Part shown: positions 47,036 to 55,835 of the stretch, piece after piece
How the letters are laid out: the number at the start of each line of letters is the position of its first letter
Position numbering within the stretch: position 1 is the stretch's first letter
Assembly (NCBI RefSeq): GCF_019097845.1
Contig: NZ_JAHRGM010000024.1
Coordinates: 62,001-126,000, forward strand
Direction: 5' to 3'
DNA from: Sphingobium sp. AS12
Lineage (GTDB): Bacteria > Pseudomonadota > Alphaproteobacteria > Sphingomonadales > Sphingomonadaceae
Length of the DNA stretch: 64,000 bases
Notes under the pieces: generated by a model
Seen by the model: the letters and a program-made list of their open reading frames with translations, nothing else
The model's database searches: none
What the model was told of the DNA's origin: nothing
Made by a program: the position numbers and the translations under genes

Positions 47036-49344
47036 CCCGCGCGTTTCGCCTGAAAAGACGATGGCGGCGCTGGCGGCGCGCGGCGCGGTCGACCCTGACG
47101 ATCAGGATGACGCTCTTTTATGGCGCGTTGTTCGTCGCAGTGACGACGCTGACCCTGTTCGGCACGCGCAATGCCATCGAAATCTATGCTGAAAATGTCA
47201 TTCGGCGCGAAATGAATGTCGGCAGCGCGCTGTTCGACCGGATCTCGGCGATGCAGTTGCGCCAGCTTGGCCAGGGGGCCGACGTGCTGGCCAGCGATTT
47301 CGGCTTCCGCGAGGCGGTCGGCACCGGTGACGCCCCGACTATCGAGTCCGCGCTGCACAGTCTGGAAGGGCGTTTCCAGCTCGACCATGCGCTGTTCGTC
47401 CGGGTCGATGGCACGGTGATGGGCGACATCAAGGATTTGAGTCGCCCGGAACAGGATCAGCTATATGACGCGCTCGACGCCGGTAGGACGCAGGGCGTCG
47501 TGCGATGGGGTAGCGACAGCCATATCGCGGCCGCGGCGCCCGTGCGAGCGCCGATTCTGACCGGCTGGGTCGTATTCGCCCGCAACATGGGTCCAGCCGA
47601 CCTCAACGCGCTGGCGAAACTCTCCTCGATCGACCTGCATCCGCAACTCATGCCTCTGGCGCGTGTCGCGCGAGCAGACAAGGCCGATAGCGGCATGCGC
47701 GAAGTCATGCGCGATGGCGAACTGATGCTGGTGCAGACCCGGCCAGTCGAAACGCTGATTAAGACGGCGCCGGAAATGCTGGTGCTGGAATATAGCCTGA
47801 CCCGCGCCATGGCAGGTTATGCGCCGATCCTGTGGGCCTTGTTCGGCTTCGGCGCGGTTGGCGGCGTGCTGGCGGTGGCTGGCGTATTTGCCGCTTCCCG
47901 CCGCCTAACCCAGCCGATCGTCGCGCTGGAGGCCGCGGCGCGCAAGGTGAGCGCAGGCGAACATGCGCAGGTGAAAGTGGAGACGCGCGACGAAATCGGG
48001 CGGCTGGCGCAAAGCTTCAACCGCATGGTCGATGCGGTCGAGGCGCGAGAGGCGCAGATTGCGCACATGGCCTTTCACGACGCGCTGACTGGCCTGCCCA
48101 ACCGGGCGATGCTGCGCGAACAGGTCGCGCTGGGCCTGACCCGTGCCGAGGGCGGCAATCTGATGCTGTTCTGCATCGACATCGACAATTTCAAATCGAT
48201 CAACGAATCGCTTGGCCACCCGGTCGGCGACGCCCTGCTGTGCGAAGTCGGCACTCGGCTGGCCGCGACCTGCCCCAGCGGCTTTGTCGCCCGACTGGCC
48301 GGGGACGAATTTGCGGTCAAACTGCGCGCAGGCGGACAGACCGCCGATCAGGCCGGTCGCGCCATCGTCGCGGCCCTGGCCGAACCCTTCGACATAGACG
48401 GCCATCGCATCATCGTCAGCGCCAGCGTCGGCATCGCGCTCAGCCCGCAGGATGGCGCGGACGCGACCAGCCTGCTCAAAAATGCCGAACTCGCACTGCA
48501 CCGCGCCAAGAGCGAGGGCAAAGGCAGCCATCGTTTCTTTGAAAGCGCCATGGATGCCGAGGCGCAGGCGCGCCGTGCGCTGGAAACGGACCTGCACGAC
48601 GCGCTGCGCAACGGCGAGCTGGCGCTGCATTTCCAGCCGCTCTTTGGCCTGTCGCAAAATCGCGTGACCGCGTTCGAAGCGCTGCTGCGCTGGCAACATC
48701 CCACGCGCGGCATGGTGTCGCCGGTCCATTTCATCCCGCTGGCGGAGGAAACCGGCCTGATCATCCCCATCGGCGAATGGGCGCTGCACGAAGCCTGCCG
48801 CATTGCCGCGACCTGGCCCGACCATATCCGTGTTGCTGTCAACATATCGCCGATCCAGTTTCGCAGCCCCAATCTGGCTGCGGTGGTGCTACAGGCGCTG
48901 GCGCGGTCCGGCATCGCGGCCAACCGGCTGGAACTGGAAATCACCGAAAGCCTGTTCATCGACAATGTGGAGGCGACGCTCTCCTCGCTCCACAGTCTGC
49001 GCGCGCTGGGCGTTCGGGTGGCGCTCGACGATTTCGGCACCGGCTACAGCTCGCTCAGCTATTTGCGCAGCTTCCCCTTCGACAAGCTCAAGATCGACCG
49101 CAGCTTCATCGTCGATCTGCTGGAGCATAAGGGCGCAACCGCGATCATCCGCGCGATCACGACGCTGGCCGACGCGCTGGGGATCGAAACCACCGCTGAG
49201 GGCGTGGAGCATAGCGAACAGCTCGACATATTGCGCGCCGAAGGATGCGGCCAAATCCAGGGCTATCTTTTCAGCCGCCCGATCCCGGCGCAAGATGTTG
49301 AGGCGTTGCTGGACAAGCTCGACGGCGCGCGCAAGGCGGCTTAG
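47032..49344 (+). CDS. Membrane-bound GGDEF/EAL protein with periplasmic sensor domain
   Basis: A 770-residue c-di-GMP enzyme. A basic N-terminus, a membrane helix (about 28-45), a periplasmic sensor of about 210 residues (dCache-like), a second membrane helix (about 264-288), a HAMP linker, a GGDEF domain (about 345-500) and an EAL domain (about 515-765). The GGDEF motif reads AGDEF in RLAGDEFAVK with metal Asp in DIDNFKSINES, and the RxxD inhibitory site is absent. The EAL motif FEALLRW and the DDFGTGYSSLSYL loop are intact. Net activity could be synthesis or breakdown. Co-translated with the copper protein, which may be its input (inference). Confidence 0.9.
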   Translation: MTRAFRLKRRWRRWRRAARSTLTIRMTLFYGALFVAVTTLTLFGTRNAIEIYAENVIRREMNVGSALFDRISAMQLRQLGQGADVLASDFGFREAVGTGDAPTIESALHSLEGRFQLDHALFVRVDGTVMGDIKDLSRPEQDQLYDALDAGRTQGVVRWGSDSHIAAAAPVRAPILTGWVVFARNMGPADLNALAKLSSIDLHPQLMPLARVARADKADSGMREVMRDGELMLVQTRPVETLIKTAPEMLVLEYSLTRAMAGYAPILWALFGFGAVGGVLAVAGVFAASRRLTQPIVALEAAARKVSAGEHAQVKVETRDEIGRLAQSFNRMVDAVEAREAQIAHMAFHDALTGLPNRAMLREQVALGLTRAEGGNLMLFCIDIDNFKSINESLGHPVGDALLCEVGTRLAATCPSGFVARLAGDEFAVKLRAGGQTADQAGRAIVAALAEPFDIDGHRIIVSASVGIALSPQDGADATSLLKNAELALHRAKSEGKGSHRFFESAMDAEAQARRALETDLHDALRNGELALHFQPLFGLSQNRVTAFEALLRWQHPTRGMVSPVHFIPLAEETGLIIPIGEWALHEACRIAATWPDHIRVAVNISPIQFRSPNLAAVVLQALARSGIAANRLELEITESLFIDNVEATLSSLHSLRALGVRVALDDFGTGYSSLSYLRSFPFDKLKIDRSFIVDLLEHKGATAIIRAITTLADALGIETTAEGVEHSEQLDILRAEGCGQIQGYLFSRPIPAQDVEALLDKLDGARKAA

Positions 49345-49375
49345 CGCATCGTCGCTCTTGGCTGAAACTCCACCG

Positions 49376-49442
49376 CCGTTCGTTTCGAGCGAAGTCGAGA
49401 AACGTCACACACAGGTTTCTCGACTTCGCTCGAAACGAACGG
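49376..49442. repeat. Perfect 28-bp inverted repeat between convergent genes
   Basis: Left arm 49376-49403 and right arm 49415-49442 are exact reverse complements (CCGTTCGTTTCGAGCGAAGT... and its partner), with an 11-nt loop gtcacacacag. A solo identical arm is at 34140-34167. It can act as a bidirectional roadblock or terminator between the GGDEF/EAL gene and the nucleotidyltransferase, though T-runs are absent. Confidence 0.9.
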
Positions 49443-49453
49443 AGATTAGGGGG

Positions 49454-50245
49454 CTAGGTGCTTATTCGCGCGGCGACGATCCGTTCGATCAGCACCACAT
49501 CGTCCACCTTGTCCGCATCGATGCAGGCTTCGGCCTTCTCCATCGCGACCAACCGTGCCACCAGCCCAAAGCGCCGCCCGATCCGCGCGATGCCACCGCG
49601 CAGTGTCAATAGGCGCAGCAAGGTGCCGATCAGCGCGACGGGACCAAAGGCCGACACGATCTTCCACCCCTTCTTGCGATCCTGCTCGACCTCCTGCCAC
49701 AAAGCGATGACGGGCCGCGCCCGGTCACTGCCGAACCAGAAGATATTGGCTCCCGACCACCAGCCATCGCGAAATTTGAGCCAGGTGCGACGCGACCCCG
49801 GATAACGCGCCAGCAATGTGCGCCGCTCCACCATGGCGACGGCAATGTCCGCCCCCGCCGCCTCGCGCGTGAACTGGTCAAGCATCGCGCTATCGAGCAG
49901 CACATGGTCGGCGGTGGTGAGCAAAATCGGAAACGGCACATCACCCCGCTCCAGCAGCGCCAGCAGCGAGGAAGCAATCCCCACGCCGCTCTGCTCGAAC
50001 CGGACATGGGGGTGTGTCAGCAACCACGCCGTCGCAGGATCGGCAGCAAAGGGATCAGCAGACTGGGTCAGGATGATGACCTGCCCCACCGCCGGATGCG
50101 CCAGAAGCGTGTGTGCAGGATGGTTGATCATCGGCTCGCCCGCCACCGGCACCAGCGGCTTGATCGCCACCCCTGCGGCTACTGCCAGCGGATCGGGCGT
50201 CGGCCGTGATCCGGCGAGCAGGATGGCGGTAATGGGCACGGTCAT
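49454..50245 (-). CDS. Nucleotidyltransferase family protein (MobA-like NTP transferase)
   Basis: A 263-residue protein opening with AILLAGSRPTPDPLAVAAGV, then KPLVPVAGEPMINH, typical of the NTP-transferase_3 family. Downstream HVLLDSAML is a plausible metal Asp region. The C-terminal part contains the helical segment GGIARIGRRFGLVARLVAME. Similar proteins act in sugar-nucleotide or molybdopterin chemistry, but the substrate cannot be told here. Convergent with the GGDEF/EAL gene, separated by the 28-bp repeat. Confidence 0.8.
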   Translation of the reverse strand: MTVPITAILLAGSRPTPDPLAVAAGVAIKPLVPVAGEPMINHPAHTLLAHPAVGQVIILTQSADPFAADPATAWLLTHPHVRFEQSGVGIASSLLALLERGDVPFPILLTTADHVLLDSAMLDQFTREAAGADIAVAMVERRTLLARYPGSRRTWLKFRDGWWSGANIFWFGSDRARPVIALWQEVEQDRKKGWKIVSAFGPVALIGTLLRLLTLRGGIARIGRRFGLVARLVAMEKAEACIDADKVDDVVLIERIVAARIST

Positions 50246-50297
50246 GTCTGCCCTCTAGCCAAGGGAGCGCGGCGCGCAAAGCGGGTTGTTGAGGAAG

Positions 50298-50492
50298 TCC
50301 TCCCCTGCAAGGGCAGGGCTATCGCATATTGAACTGCCCTCACCTTCATCGTCATGCTGAACTTGTTTCAGCATCCATTTCGCGTCTCCAGCGGCGGTTT
50401 TTGGGGCACGATGGATCCTGAAATAAATTCAGGATGACGTTGTAGGGATAACGAAAAGTCATGTGCAATTCCCCTGCCCTTAAAGGTGAGGA
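50298..50492. repeat. Mosaic palindromic repeat upstream of the nucleotidyltransferase
   Basis: Outer arms TCCTCCCCTGCAAGGGCAGG (50298-50317) and the complement of TCCTCACCTTTAAGGGCAGG (ending 50492), enclosing hairpins ATGCTGAA/TTCAGCAT (50354-50374) and ATCCTGAA/TTCAGGAT (50415-50435). The inner unit is related to 25841-25887. No gene seen in the 260-nt gap. Confidence 0.85.
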
Positions 50493-50506
50493 ATTGATAA
50501 ATGTGA

Positions 50507-52036
50507 TTATTTCCCGCTCGCCACCGGCGCCACCACCTTTTGCGCGAAGCGGTCCTGCTGGCCGACTTGCAGCCCCTTATACTGCACCAGCTTCGCGCGG
50601 AACGCTGCCAGTTCCGCGTCTGCCAGTTGCGCGGTGGTGGTGAATTTCACCGACAGCGGGTTGATCGTCGCGCCATTGCGATAGAGTTCATAATGGAGAT
50701 GCGGACCGGTCGACAGGCCGGTGGAGCCGACATAGCCGATCACCTGGCCCCGGCGGACCCGCTGCCCCGGCGCAGCAGCGATGCGGCTCATATGGGCGTA
50801 ACCGGTGGCAAGACCGCCGCCATGCTGGATGCGGACATAATTGCCATGCCCGCCATGCCGCCCGGCAAAAGCGACAATGCCATCGGTCACGGCATAGATG
50901 GGCGATCCGTAGCGCGCGGCGAAATCGATACCCGCGTGCATCCGCGTATAGCCCAGGATCGGGTGTCGACGCTGGCCATAGCCCGACGTCATGCGTCCCG
51001 CGACCGGCGACGACAGCACGCCGCGCCGTTCGCCTACGCCCGATGCCTCGAACCATTCGGTGCGGCCATCCTTGGTCCAGCGCAGCATGTCGACCGACTT
51101 GCCGCTGGCGCGCTTCAGACCTGCATAGAGAAGATCGCCCACCTCGACGTCGCCGGTCTCGGCGCGGCGATAGGCGGTGACGATGTCGTAGCGATCACCG
51201 GCCCCGATCCCGCCCAGATCTACCTGCCCCGCAATCACCCGCAGGAACGCCTGCACTGCCTTGGGCGGCGCACCGGCGGCGCGGGCGGAGCGATAGATGC
51301 TGTCGCCGACCACGCCCTGAATCCGCAATGGCGTATCATCGACGCGGATGGGGATGCGCTTGACCGACAGCACGCCACCGGCCCGCGTCAGTTCCAGCCC
51401 CAGGTCGAGCCGGGCGCGGAACGCCAGCCGGTCGAGTGGCCGGGGCCGGTCGCGACTGGCGCGGCGGCCCAATATGATGTCGAGCCGCGTGCCGGGCTTC
51501 ACCCCGCCGGCAATGTCCCCGCCGACCAGCGCGTTGATCGTCGCGACGTCACCGCCGCTGACGCCAGCGCGCGACAAGGCGCGGGACAGCGTATCGCTGC
51601 TGCCAACCTGTGCATTCAATTCAATCTGCGGCCGTTCGGGCGTCTGGCGCAGCGGCTGCACCGCATCGGTCGATCCCATGCGATGACCACTGTCCGCTCC
51701 CAGCGCCAGTGGCGTGATCATCTGGCTGCGTACTTCGTCAAACTGCTTGTCGCCCAGCAGCGCGCCGGGCGCACCAGGCACCGGCTGAAAACCGGGCGAG
51801 AGATAGAGGGCGGTGGCGCACAGGCCGATACAGGTGGCAAGGCCACGAAACCATGTCAGGCTGCCGACGCGCTGGCCAAGATCGGGGACCAGTTCCACCT
51901 CGTCCGACCATTCGCGCAACCGCGCGCGCCAGTCCTGCGGTGGCGGTGCTACCGGCGTCCGGGCGAGCGAATCGGCCAGCCACAGCGACATGGACGCGCC
52001 GCCCTGTTGCGAACCGAACTGGCTTTCCTGAAACAA
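50507..52036 (-). CDS. M23-family peptidoglycan endopeptidase
   Basis: A 509-residue membrane-anchored enzyme. A cytoplasmic N-terminus, one membrane segment (FRGLATCIGLCATALYLSPG), a long periplasmic region with GDSIYRSARAAGAPPKAVQAF (a LysM/OapA-like fold), and a C-terminal LytM/M23 domain with the zinc motifs H-x3-D (HAGIDFAARYG) and HLHYELYRNG. The catalytic core looks complete, so active hydrolysis of peptidoglycan crosslinks is expected. The start is unclear: TTG 52036 (MFQESQFG) or ATG 51991 (MSLWLADS). Confidence 0.9.
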   Translation of the reverse strand: MFQESQFGSQQGGASMSLWLADSLARTPVAPPPQDWRARLREWSDEVELVPDLGQRVGSLTWFRGLATCIGLCATALYLSPGFQPVPGAPGALLGDKQFDEVRSQMITPLALGADSGHRMGSTDAVQPLRQTPERPQIELNAQVGSSDTLSRALSRAGVSGGDVATINALVGGDIAGGVKPGTRLDIILGRRASRDRPRPLDRLAFRARLDLGLELTRAGGVLSVKRIPIRVDDTPLRIQGVVGDSIYRSARAAGAPPKAVQAFLRVIAGQVDLGGIGAGDRYDIVTAYRRAETGDVEVGDLLYAGLKRASGKSVDMLRWTKDGRTEWFEASGVGERRGVLSSPVAGRMTSGYGQRRHPILGYTRMHAGIDFAARYGSPIYAVTDGIVAFAGRHGGHGNYVRIQHGGGLATGYAHMSRIAAAPGQRVRRGQVIGYVGSTGLSTGPHLHYELYRNGATINPLSVKFTTTAQLADAELAAFRAKLVQYKGLQVGQQDRFAQKVVAPVASGK

Positions 52037-52260
52037 ACCCGCGACCCCCAGGGCATTTTTGTCATTGCGTCCGCAACGGCCCCGCGCGCCGTGCGTCGAG
52101 CCTCTCTGTTGTGAACCCCCAAGGTTAAAGTCAATTTAAGACGGCCCTGTGACACTTGGCCGTGCGACGAACAGTGCCAGCGGTCCGACAGGATTGCGGC
52201 TAGCTAGGGAACCGCTAAATCCGCTTGCCCCCGGCCCCGTCCTGCCCGACAGAATGGACC

Positions 52261-54867
52261 ATGGTCCAGTTCACCCGTTCGCCCGTCACCGCCGTTCTGG
52301 GTCCGACCAATACCGGCAAGACCCATCTGGCCGTCGAACGCATGTGCGGCCATAGCAGCGGCATGATGGGATTTCCGCTGCGCCTGCTGGCCCGCGAAGT
52401 CTATGACCGGGTGGTGGCGATCAAAGGACCGGCCCAAGTCGCGCTGATCACCGGCGAGGAAAAGATCGTGCCGCCACAGGCCCGCTATTTCCTCTGCACC
52501 GCCGAATCCATGCCCCTCCAGTCCGATTACGCCTTTGTCGCTTTGGACGAGGCGCAGATCGGCGCGGACCCGGAACGCGGCCATATTTTCACCGACCGGC
52601 TGCTCCGCGCACGGGGGCGCGAGGAAACGATGATCCTGGGATCGGCCAGCATCACCCGGCTGGTCAAATCGCTGATCCCCGATGTCGACATTATCGGCCG
52701 CCCGCGCTTTTCCACCCTCTCCTATGCGGGCGCAAAGAAGCTGTCCCGCCTGCCCAAACGCTCCGCCATCGTCGCTTTCTCCGCCGAAGAAGTCTATGCG
52801 GTGGCCGAAATGCTGCGGCGTTTCCGCGGCGGCGCGGCGGTGGTGATGGGTGCGCTTTCCCCCCGCACCCGCAATGCGCAGGTGCAGATGTTCCTGAACG
52901 GCGAGGTCGATTATCTCGTCGCCACCGACGCGATCGGCATGGGGTTGAACCTGGACGTCGCCCATGTCGCCTTCGCCTCGCTGCGCAAGTTCGATGGCCG
53001 TCGCAGCCGTCGCCTGACCGTCGCGGAAATGGCGCAGATCGCCGGGCGCGCAGGCCGCCATCACAAGGACGGCACCTTCGGCAGTCTGGGCGGCGAGGAT
53101 GGCAATGCCGCCTTCACCCCTGAAGAAATCGAAGCGATCGAGGCGCACCGCTTTCCGCCTATCGAGCATCTCTACTGGCGCGATGGCGCACCCCGGCTGG
53201 ACAGTCTGGCGACCCTGATCGCCGATCTGGAGGAACGGCCCGACCGCCCCGAACTGCGCGCCGCCCCCGAAGCGGTCGATCTCGCTGTCCTGAAGCGCAT
53301 GGCCGCCGACCCTACCGTCATCGACCGGGTGCGCGGCCAACGGCAGGTCGCGCGGCTCTGGGACGCCTGCGGCCTGCCCGATTTCCAGAAACTGGGCGCG
53401 GACCATCATGCCCGCACTGTCAGCCGCATCTGGCATTTCCTTTCGGAGGGGACCGGTCATATCCCGCGCGACTGGTTCGCGCAGCAACTCGCCCGGCTCG
53501 ATTCGGTGCAGGGAGATATCGACACGCTGTCGGGCCGAATCGCGGCGGCGCGGACATGGGCCTATATCGCCCATCGCGCCGACTGGCTGGCCGATCCCGC
53601 CGAAATGGCCGAACGGACCCGCACGCTGGAGGAAAAACTGTCCGACGCCCTGCACGCCGCGCTGACGCAGCGCTTCGTCGACCGGCGCACCACTGTGCTG
53701 TTGCGCGACATCGGCCAGAATGTGAACCAGTTACCCGTGACGGTAGAAGCCGAGGGCAACGTCTGTGTAGATGGCGAAACGATCGGGCGACTTGACGGCT
53801 TCCGATTCTCGGTCGATCCCGCTACGCGCCATCAGGACAGGAAATTGCTGTTGGCTGCGGCGGAAAGGCGCCTTGGAAAGGTATTACGGGTGAAGGCAGA
53901 CGAATTGATCGGCGCGGCGGACGTGGATTTCGCGCTTCTGGACGCAGCGGGCGACGCGCCCGGCATCGCGTGGAACGGTACGCCGGTCGCCGCATTGCTG
54001 GCGGGGCCGACCCTGCTGACGCCCGAAATCCGGCTGGATCGCGCGATTTTGGCGCTGGATCAGGATGTGCAGAAACAGATAACATCGCGCCTGACCAACT
54101 GGGTCGATGCGCAAAAGCAGAAGCATTTTTTGCCTCTGGTCAAGATGGCCGAAAGCGCCGCCGACCCGCAGGTGCCACCTGTGGTGCGCGCCGTATTTGC
54201 GCAGCTGGGAGACGCAGGCGGGGTCAGCCCCCGCACCGATCTCGATTCGGCCCTCGGCCATCTGGACAAGGACCAGCGCCATTTGCTGCGCCGGGCGGGC
54301 ATCGATATCGGCGTGCTGGACATTTATCATCCGGGCCTGCTCAAGCCCGGTGCGGCGCGCTGGCGTGGCGCATTGCTCGCGGCGCGGATCGGCAAGCCCT
54401 GCCTGCCTTTGCCCCTGCCCGGCCTCACCCTGATCCCGGCGGGCGAGAAATTCGACCAGATGGGCGCGCGGATCGCAGGCTTCCGCACCTTTGGCGAACA
54501 GATGCTGCGTATCGACCTGGCCGAACGCATGGCCCGCACCGCGCATGAAACTATTGCCAAGGGCGAAGCCTTCACCACCACCAGCCCGCAGATCGTCTCG
54601 CTCGGCCTGTCCGAAGCCGCATTTCTCGCCCTGATGCGCGCCGCGGGTTTCCGTGCCGTGGAAGGCGCAGAGGAGGGCAAGTCCAACTGGGTGTTCAAGG
54701 GACGGCAAAAGGCGCGCCCACCGCAGCAGACCGCCCCGGCGCGCGACGGCAAACCACGCGGCAAGCCCGCGCCGCGGCCCGCTGCCGCCACCCCCGCCAG
54801 AGCGCCTGCGGCCCCCGCCAACAACGCCTTTGCCGGTCTTGCCGCGCTGCTCGGCCGCAATGGCTGA
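52261..54867 (+). CDS. SUV3-like RNA helicase
   Basis: An 868-residue helicase-like protein of the SUV3 family known from mitochondria and alphaproteobacteria. Walker A ending LGPTNTGKTHLAVERM, DEAQ-type Walker B (ALDEAQIGADPERGH), motif III GSASITRLVK and motif VI QIAGRAGRHHKDG are visible. A long middle region and an Ala/Pro-rich basic tail (PPQQTAPARDGKPRGK) follow. Start ATG 52261; the stop overlaps the S4 gene ATG by 8 nt. RNA decay or processing role is inferred from mitochondrial SUV3. Confidence 0.9.
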   Translation: MVQFTRSPVTAVLGPTNTGKTHLAVERMCGHSSGMMGFPLRLLAREVYDRVVAIKGPAQVALITGEEKIVPPQARYFLCTAESMPLQSDYAFVALDEAQIGADPERGHIFTDRLLRARGREETMILGSASITRLVKSLIPDVDIIGRPRFSTLSYAGAKKLSRLPKRSAIVAFSAEEVYAVAEMLRRFRGGAAVVMGALSPRTRNAQVQMFLNGEVDYLVATDAIGMGLNLDVAHVAFASLRKFDGRRSRRLTVAEMAQIAGRAGRHHKDGTFGSLGGEDGNAAFTPEEIEAIEAHRFPPIEHLYWRDGAPRLDSLATLIADLEERPDRPELRAAPEAVDLAVLKRMAADPTVIDRVRGQRQVARLWDACGLPDFQKLGADHHARTVSRIWHFLSEGTGHIPRDWFAQQLARLDSVQGDIDTLSGRIAAARTWAYIAHRADWLADPAEMAERTRTLEEKLSDALHAALTQRFVDRRTTVLLRDIGQNVNQLPVTVEAEGNVCVDGETIGRLDGFRFSVDPATRHQDRKLLLAAAERRLGKVLRVKADELIGAADVDFALLDAAGDAPGIAWNGTPVAALLAGPTLLTPEIRLDRAILALDQDVQKQITSRLTNWVDAQKQKHFLPLVKMAESAADPQVPPVVRAVFAQLGDAGGVSPRTDLDSALGHLDKDQRHLLRRAGIDIGVLDIYHPGLLKPGAARWRGALLAARIGKPCLPLPLPGLTLIPAGEKFDQMGARIAGFRTFGEQMLRIDLAERMARTAHETIAKGEAFTTTSPQIVSLGLSEAAFLALMRAAGFRAVEGAEEGKSNWVFKGRQKARPPQQTAPARDGKPRGKPAPRPAAATPARAPAAPANNAFAGLAALLGRNG

Positions 54868-55156
54868 TCCGGTCGCGGTGGGCGGCCATGGCCCGACACT
54901 GCGCATCGACAAATATCTGTGGTTCGTCCGGCTATGCCCCAGCCGGTCGAGCGCGCAGAAACTGGCCGAGGACGGCCATGTCCGCGTCAATGGCCGCCGC
55001 ATCGAACGCGCCCATGCCGCCATCCGCGTGGGCGACCTCATCACCTTCCCCCATGGCCAGGGTGTGCGCGTGGTGCGGGTAGCTCAACTCCCGGTCAGGC
55101 GCGGACCGGCGGTCGAGGCACAGGGCTGTTATGAGGAACTGACGGTAGGGGAGTGA
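54860..55156 (+). CDS. S4-domain RNA-binding protein (Hsp15-like)
   Basis: A 98-residue protein with an S4 domain at LRIDKYLWFVRLCPSRSSAQ, then GHVRVNGRRIERAH, the HslR/Hsp15 pattern, which recycles free 50S subunits carrying nascent chains in E. coli. The ATG at 54860 overlaps the helicase stop by 8 nt, so co-expression with the helicase is likely. A longer frame starting at 54653 lies inside the helicase gene and is rejected. Confidence 0.88.
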   Translation: MADPVAVGGHGPTLRIDKYLWFVRLCPSRSSAQKLAEDGHVRVNGRRIERAHAAIRVGDLITFPHGQGVRVVRVAQLPVRRGPAVEAQGCYEELTVGE

Positions 55157-55251
55157 AGTGCAAGCTGTAGGCGGCCAACATTATCCTCATTGACCTTGCG
55201 CGTGGCTGCGCATAGCAGGACCGCGCTTTTCCAACCAAGAGTGCCCTGACA

Positions 55252-55590
55252 ATGACCTATGTCGTGACCGACAACTGCATCCGCTGCAAATATATGGATT
55301 GCGTCGAGGTCTGCCCCGTGGACTGTTTCTACGAGGGCGAGAATATGCTGGTCATCAATCCGAGCGAATGTATCGATTGCGGCGTGTGCGAACCGGAATG
55401 CCCGGCCGAGGCTATCCTGCCCGATACCGAGAATGGCCTGGAAAAATGGCTGGAACTTAACACCAAATATTCGGCTGAATGGCCCAACATCACAGTCAAG
55501 GGCGAAGCGCCTGCCGACGCCGACGCCATGAAGGGCGTGGAAGGCAAGCTAGAAAAGTTTTTCTCGCCCGAACCCGGTTCCGGCGACTGA
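55252..55590 (+). CDS. fdxA: 7Fe ferredoxin FdxA
   Basis: A 112-residue ferredoxin with two clusters. The first part [20 protein letters not shown] supplies the [3Fe-4S]/[4Fe-4S] cysteines and [15 protein letters not shown] the [4Fe-4S] motif. A C-terminal extension of about 50 residues ([15 protein letters not shown]) matches the alphaproteobacterial FdxA type. It is followed by carD, as in other alphaproteobacteria. Electron partners are unknown. Confidence 0.95.
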   Translation: MTYVVTDNCIRCKYMDCVEVCPVDCFYEGENMLVINPSECIDCGVCEPECPAEAILPDTENGLEKWLELNTKYSAEWPNITVKGEAPADADAMKGVEGKLEKFFSPEPGSGD

Positions 55591-55835
55591 TCCGGGCGGC
55601 CCTGCGCCGCCCCCTCCCTGTCCGTTTTGCCTTGCACTCCCGGCGATTATGTCCGGGGGTGGTAATTTTGTTACGAATCTGCTATGTCACTTTTTAACGG
55701 TCGGACACCCTCCTGTCCGTCCCTGGAGAATTAGCTTCATGTTCTGACGGTGGCGCCGTGGACCCCCCATGCATATGCCCCTAGCGCATATGTTCCGCGA
55801 CGGCCCCGTTCCCCGGTTGATTGGAAAGGTTCCAA
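55591..55835 (+). other. Leader region of carD
   Basis: Contains the hairpin GGGCGGC/GCCGCCC after fdxA (55594-55612, no T-run), a hairpin CGGACA/TGTCCG with a CCCTCC loop near 55705, a GGAGA site with a two-codon frame ATG-TTC-TGA near 55739, and an inverted CATATG pair near 55773-55793. No protein longer than a few codons is supported. Confidence 0.45.
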
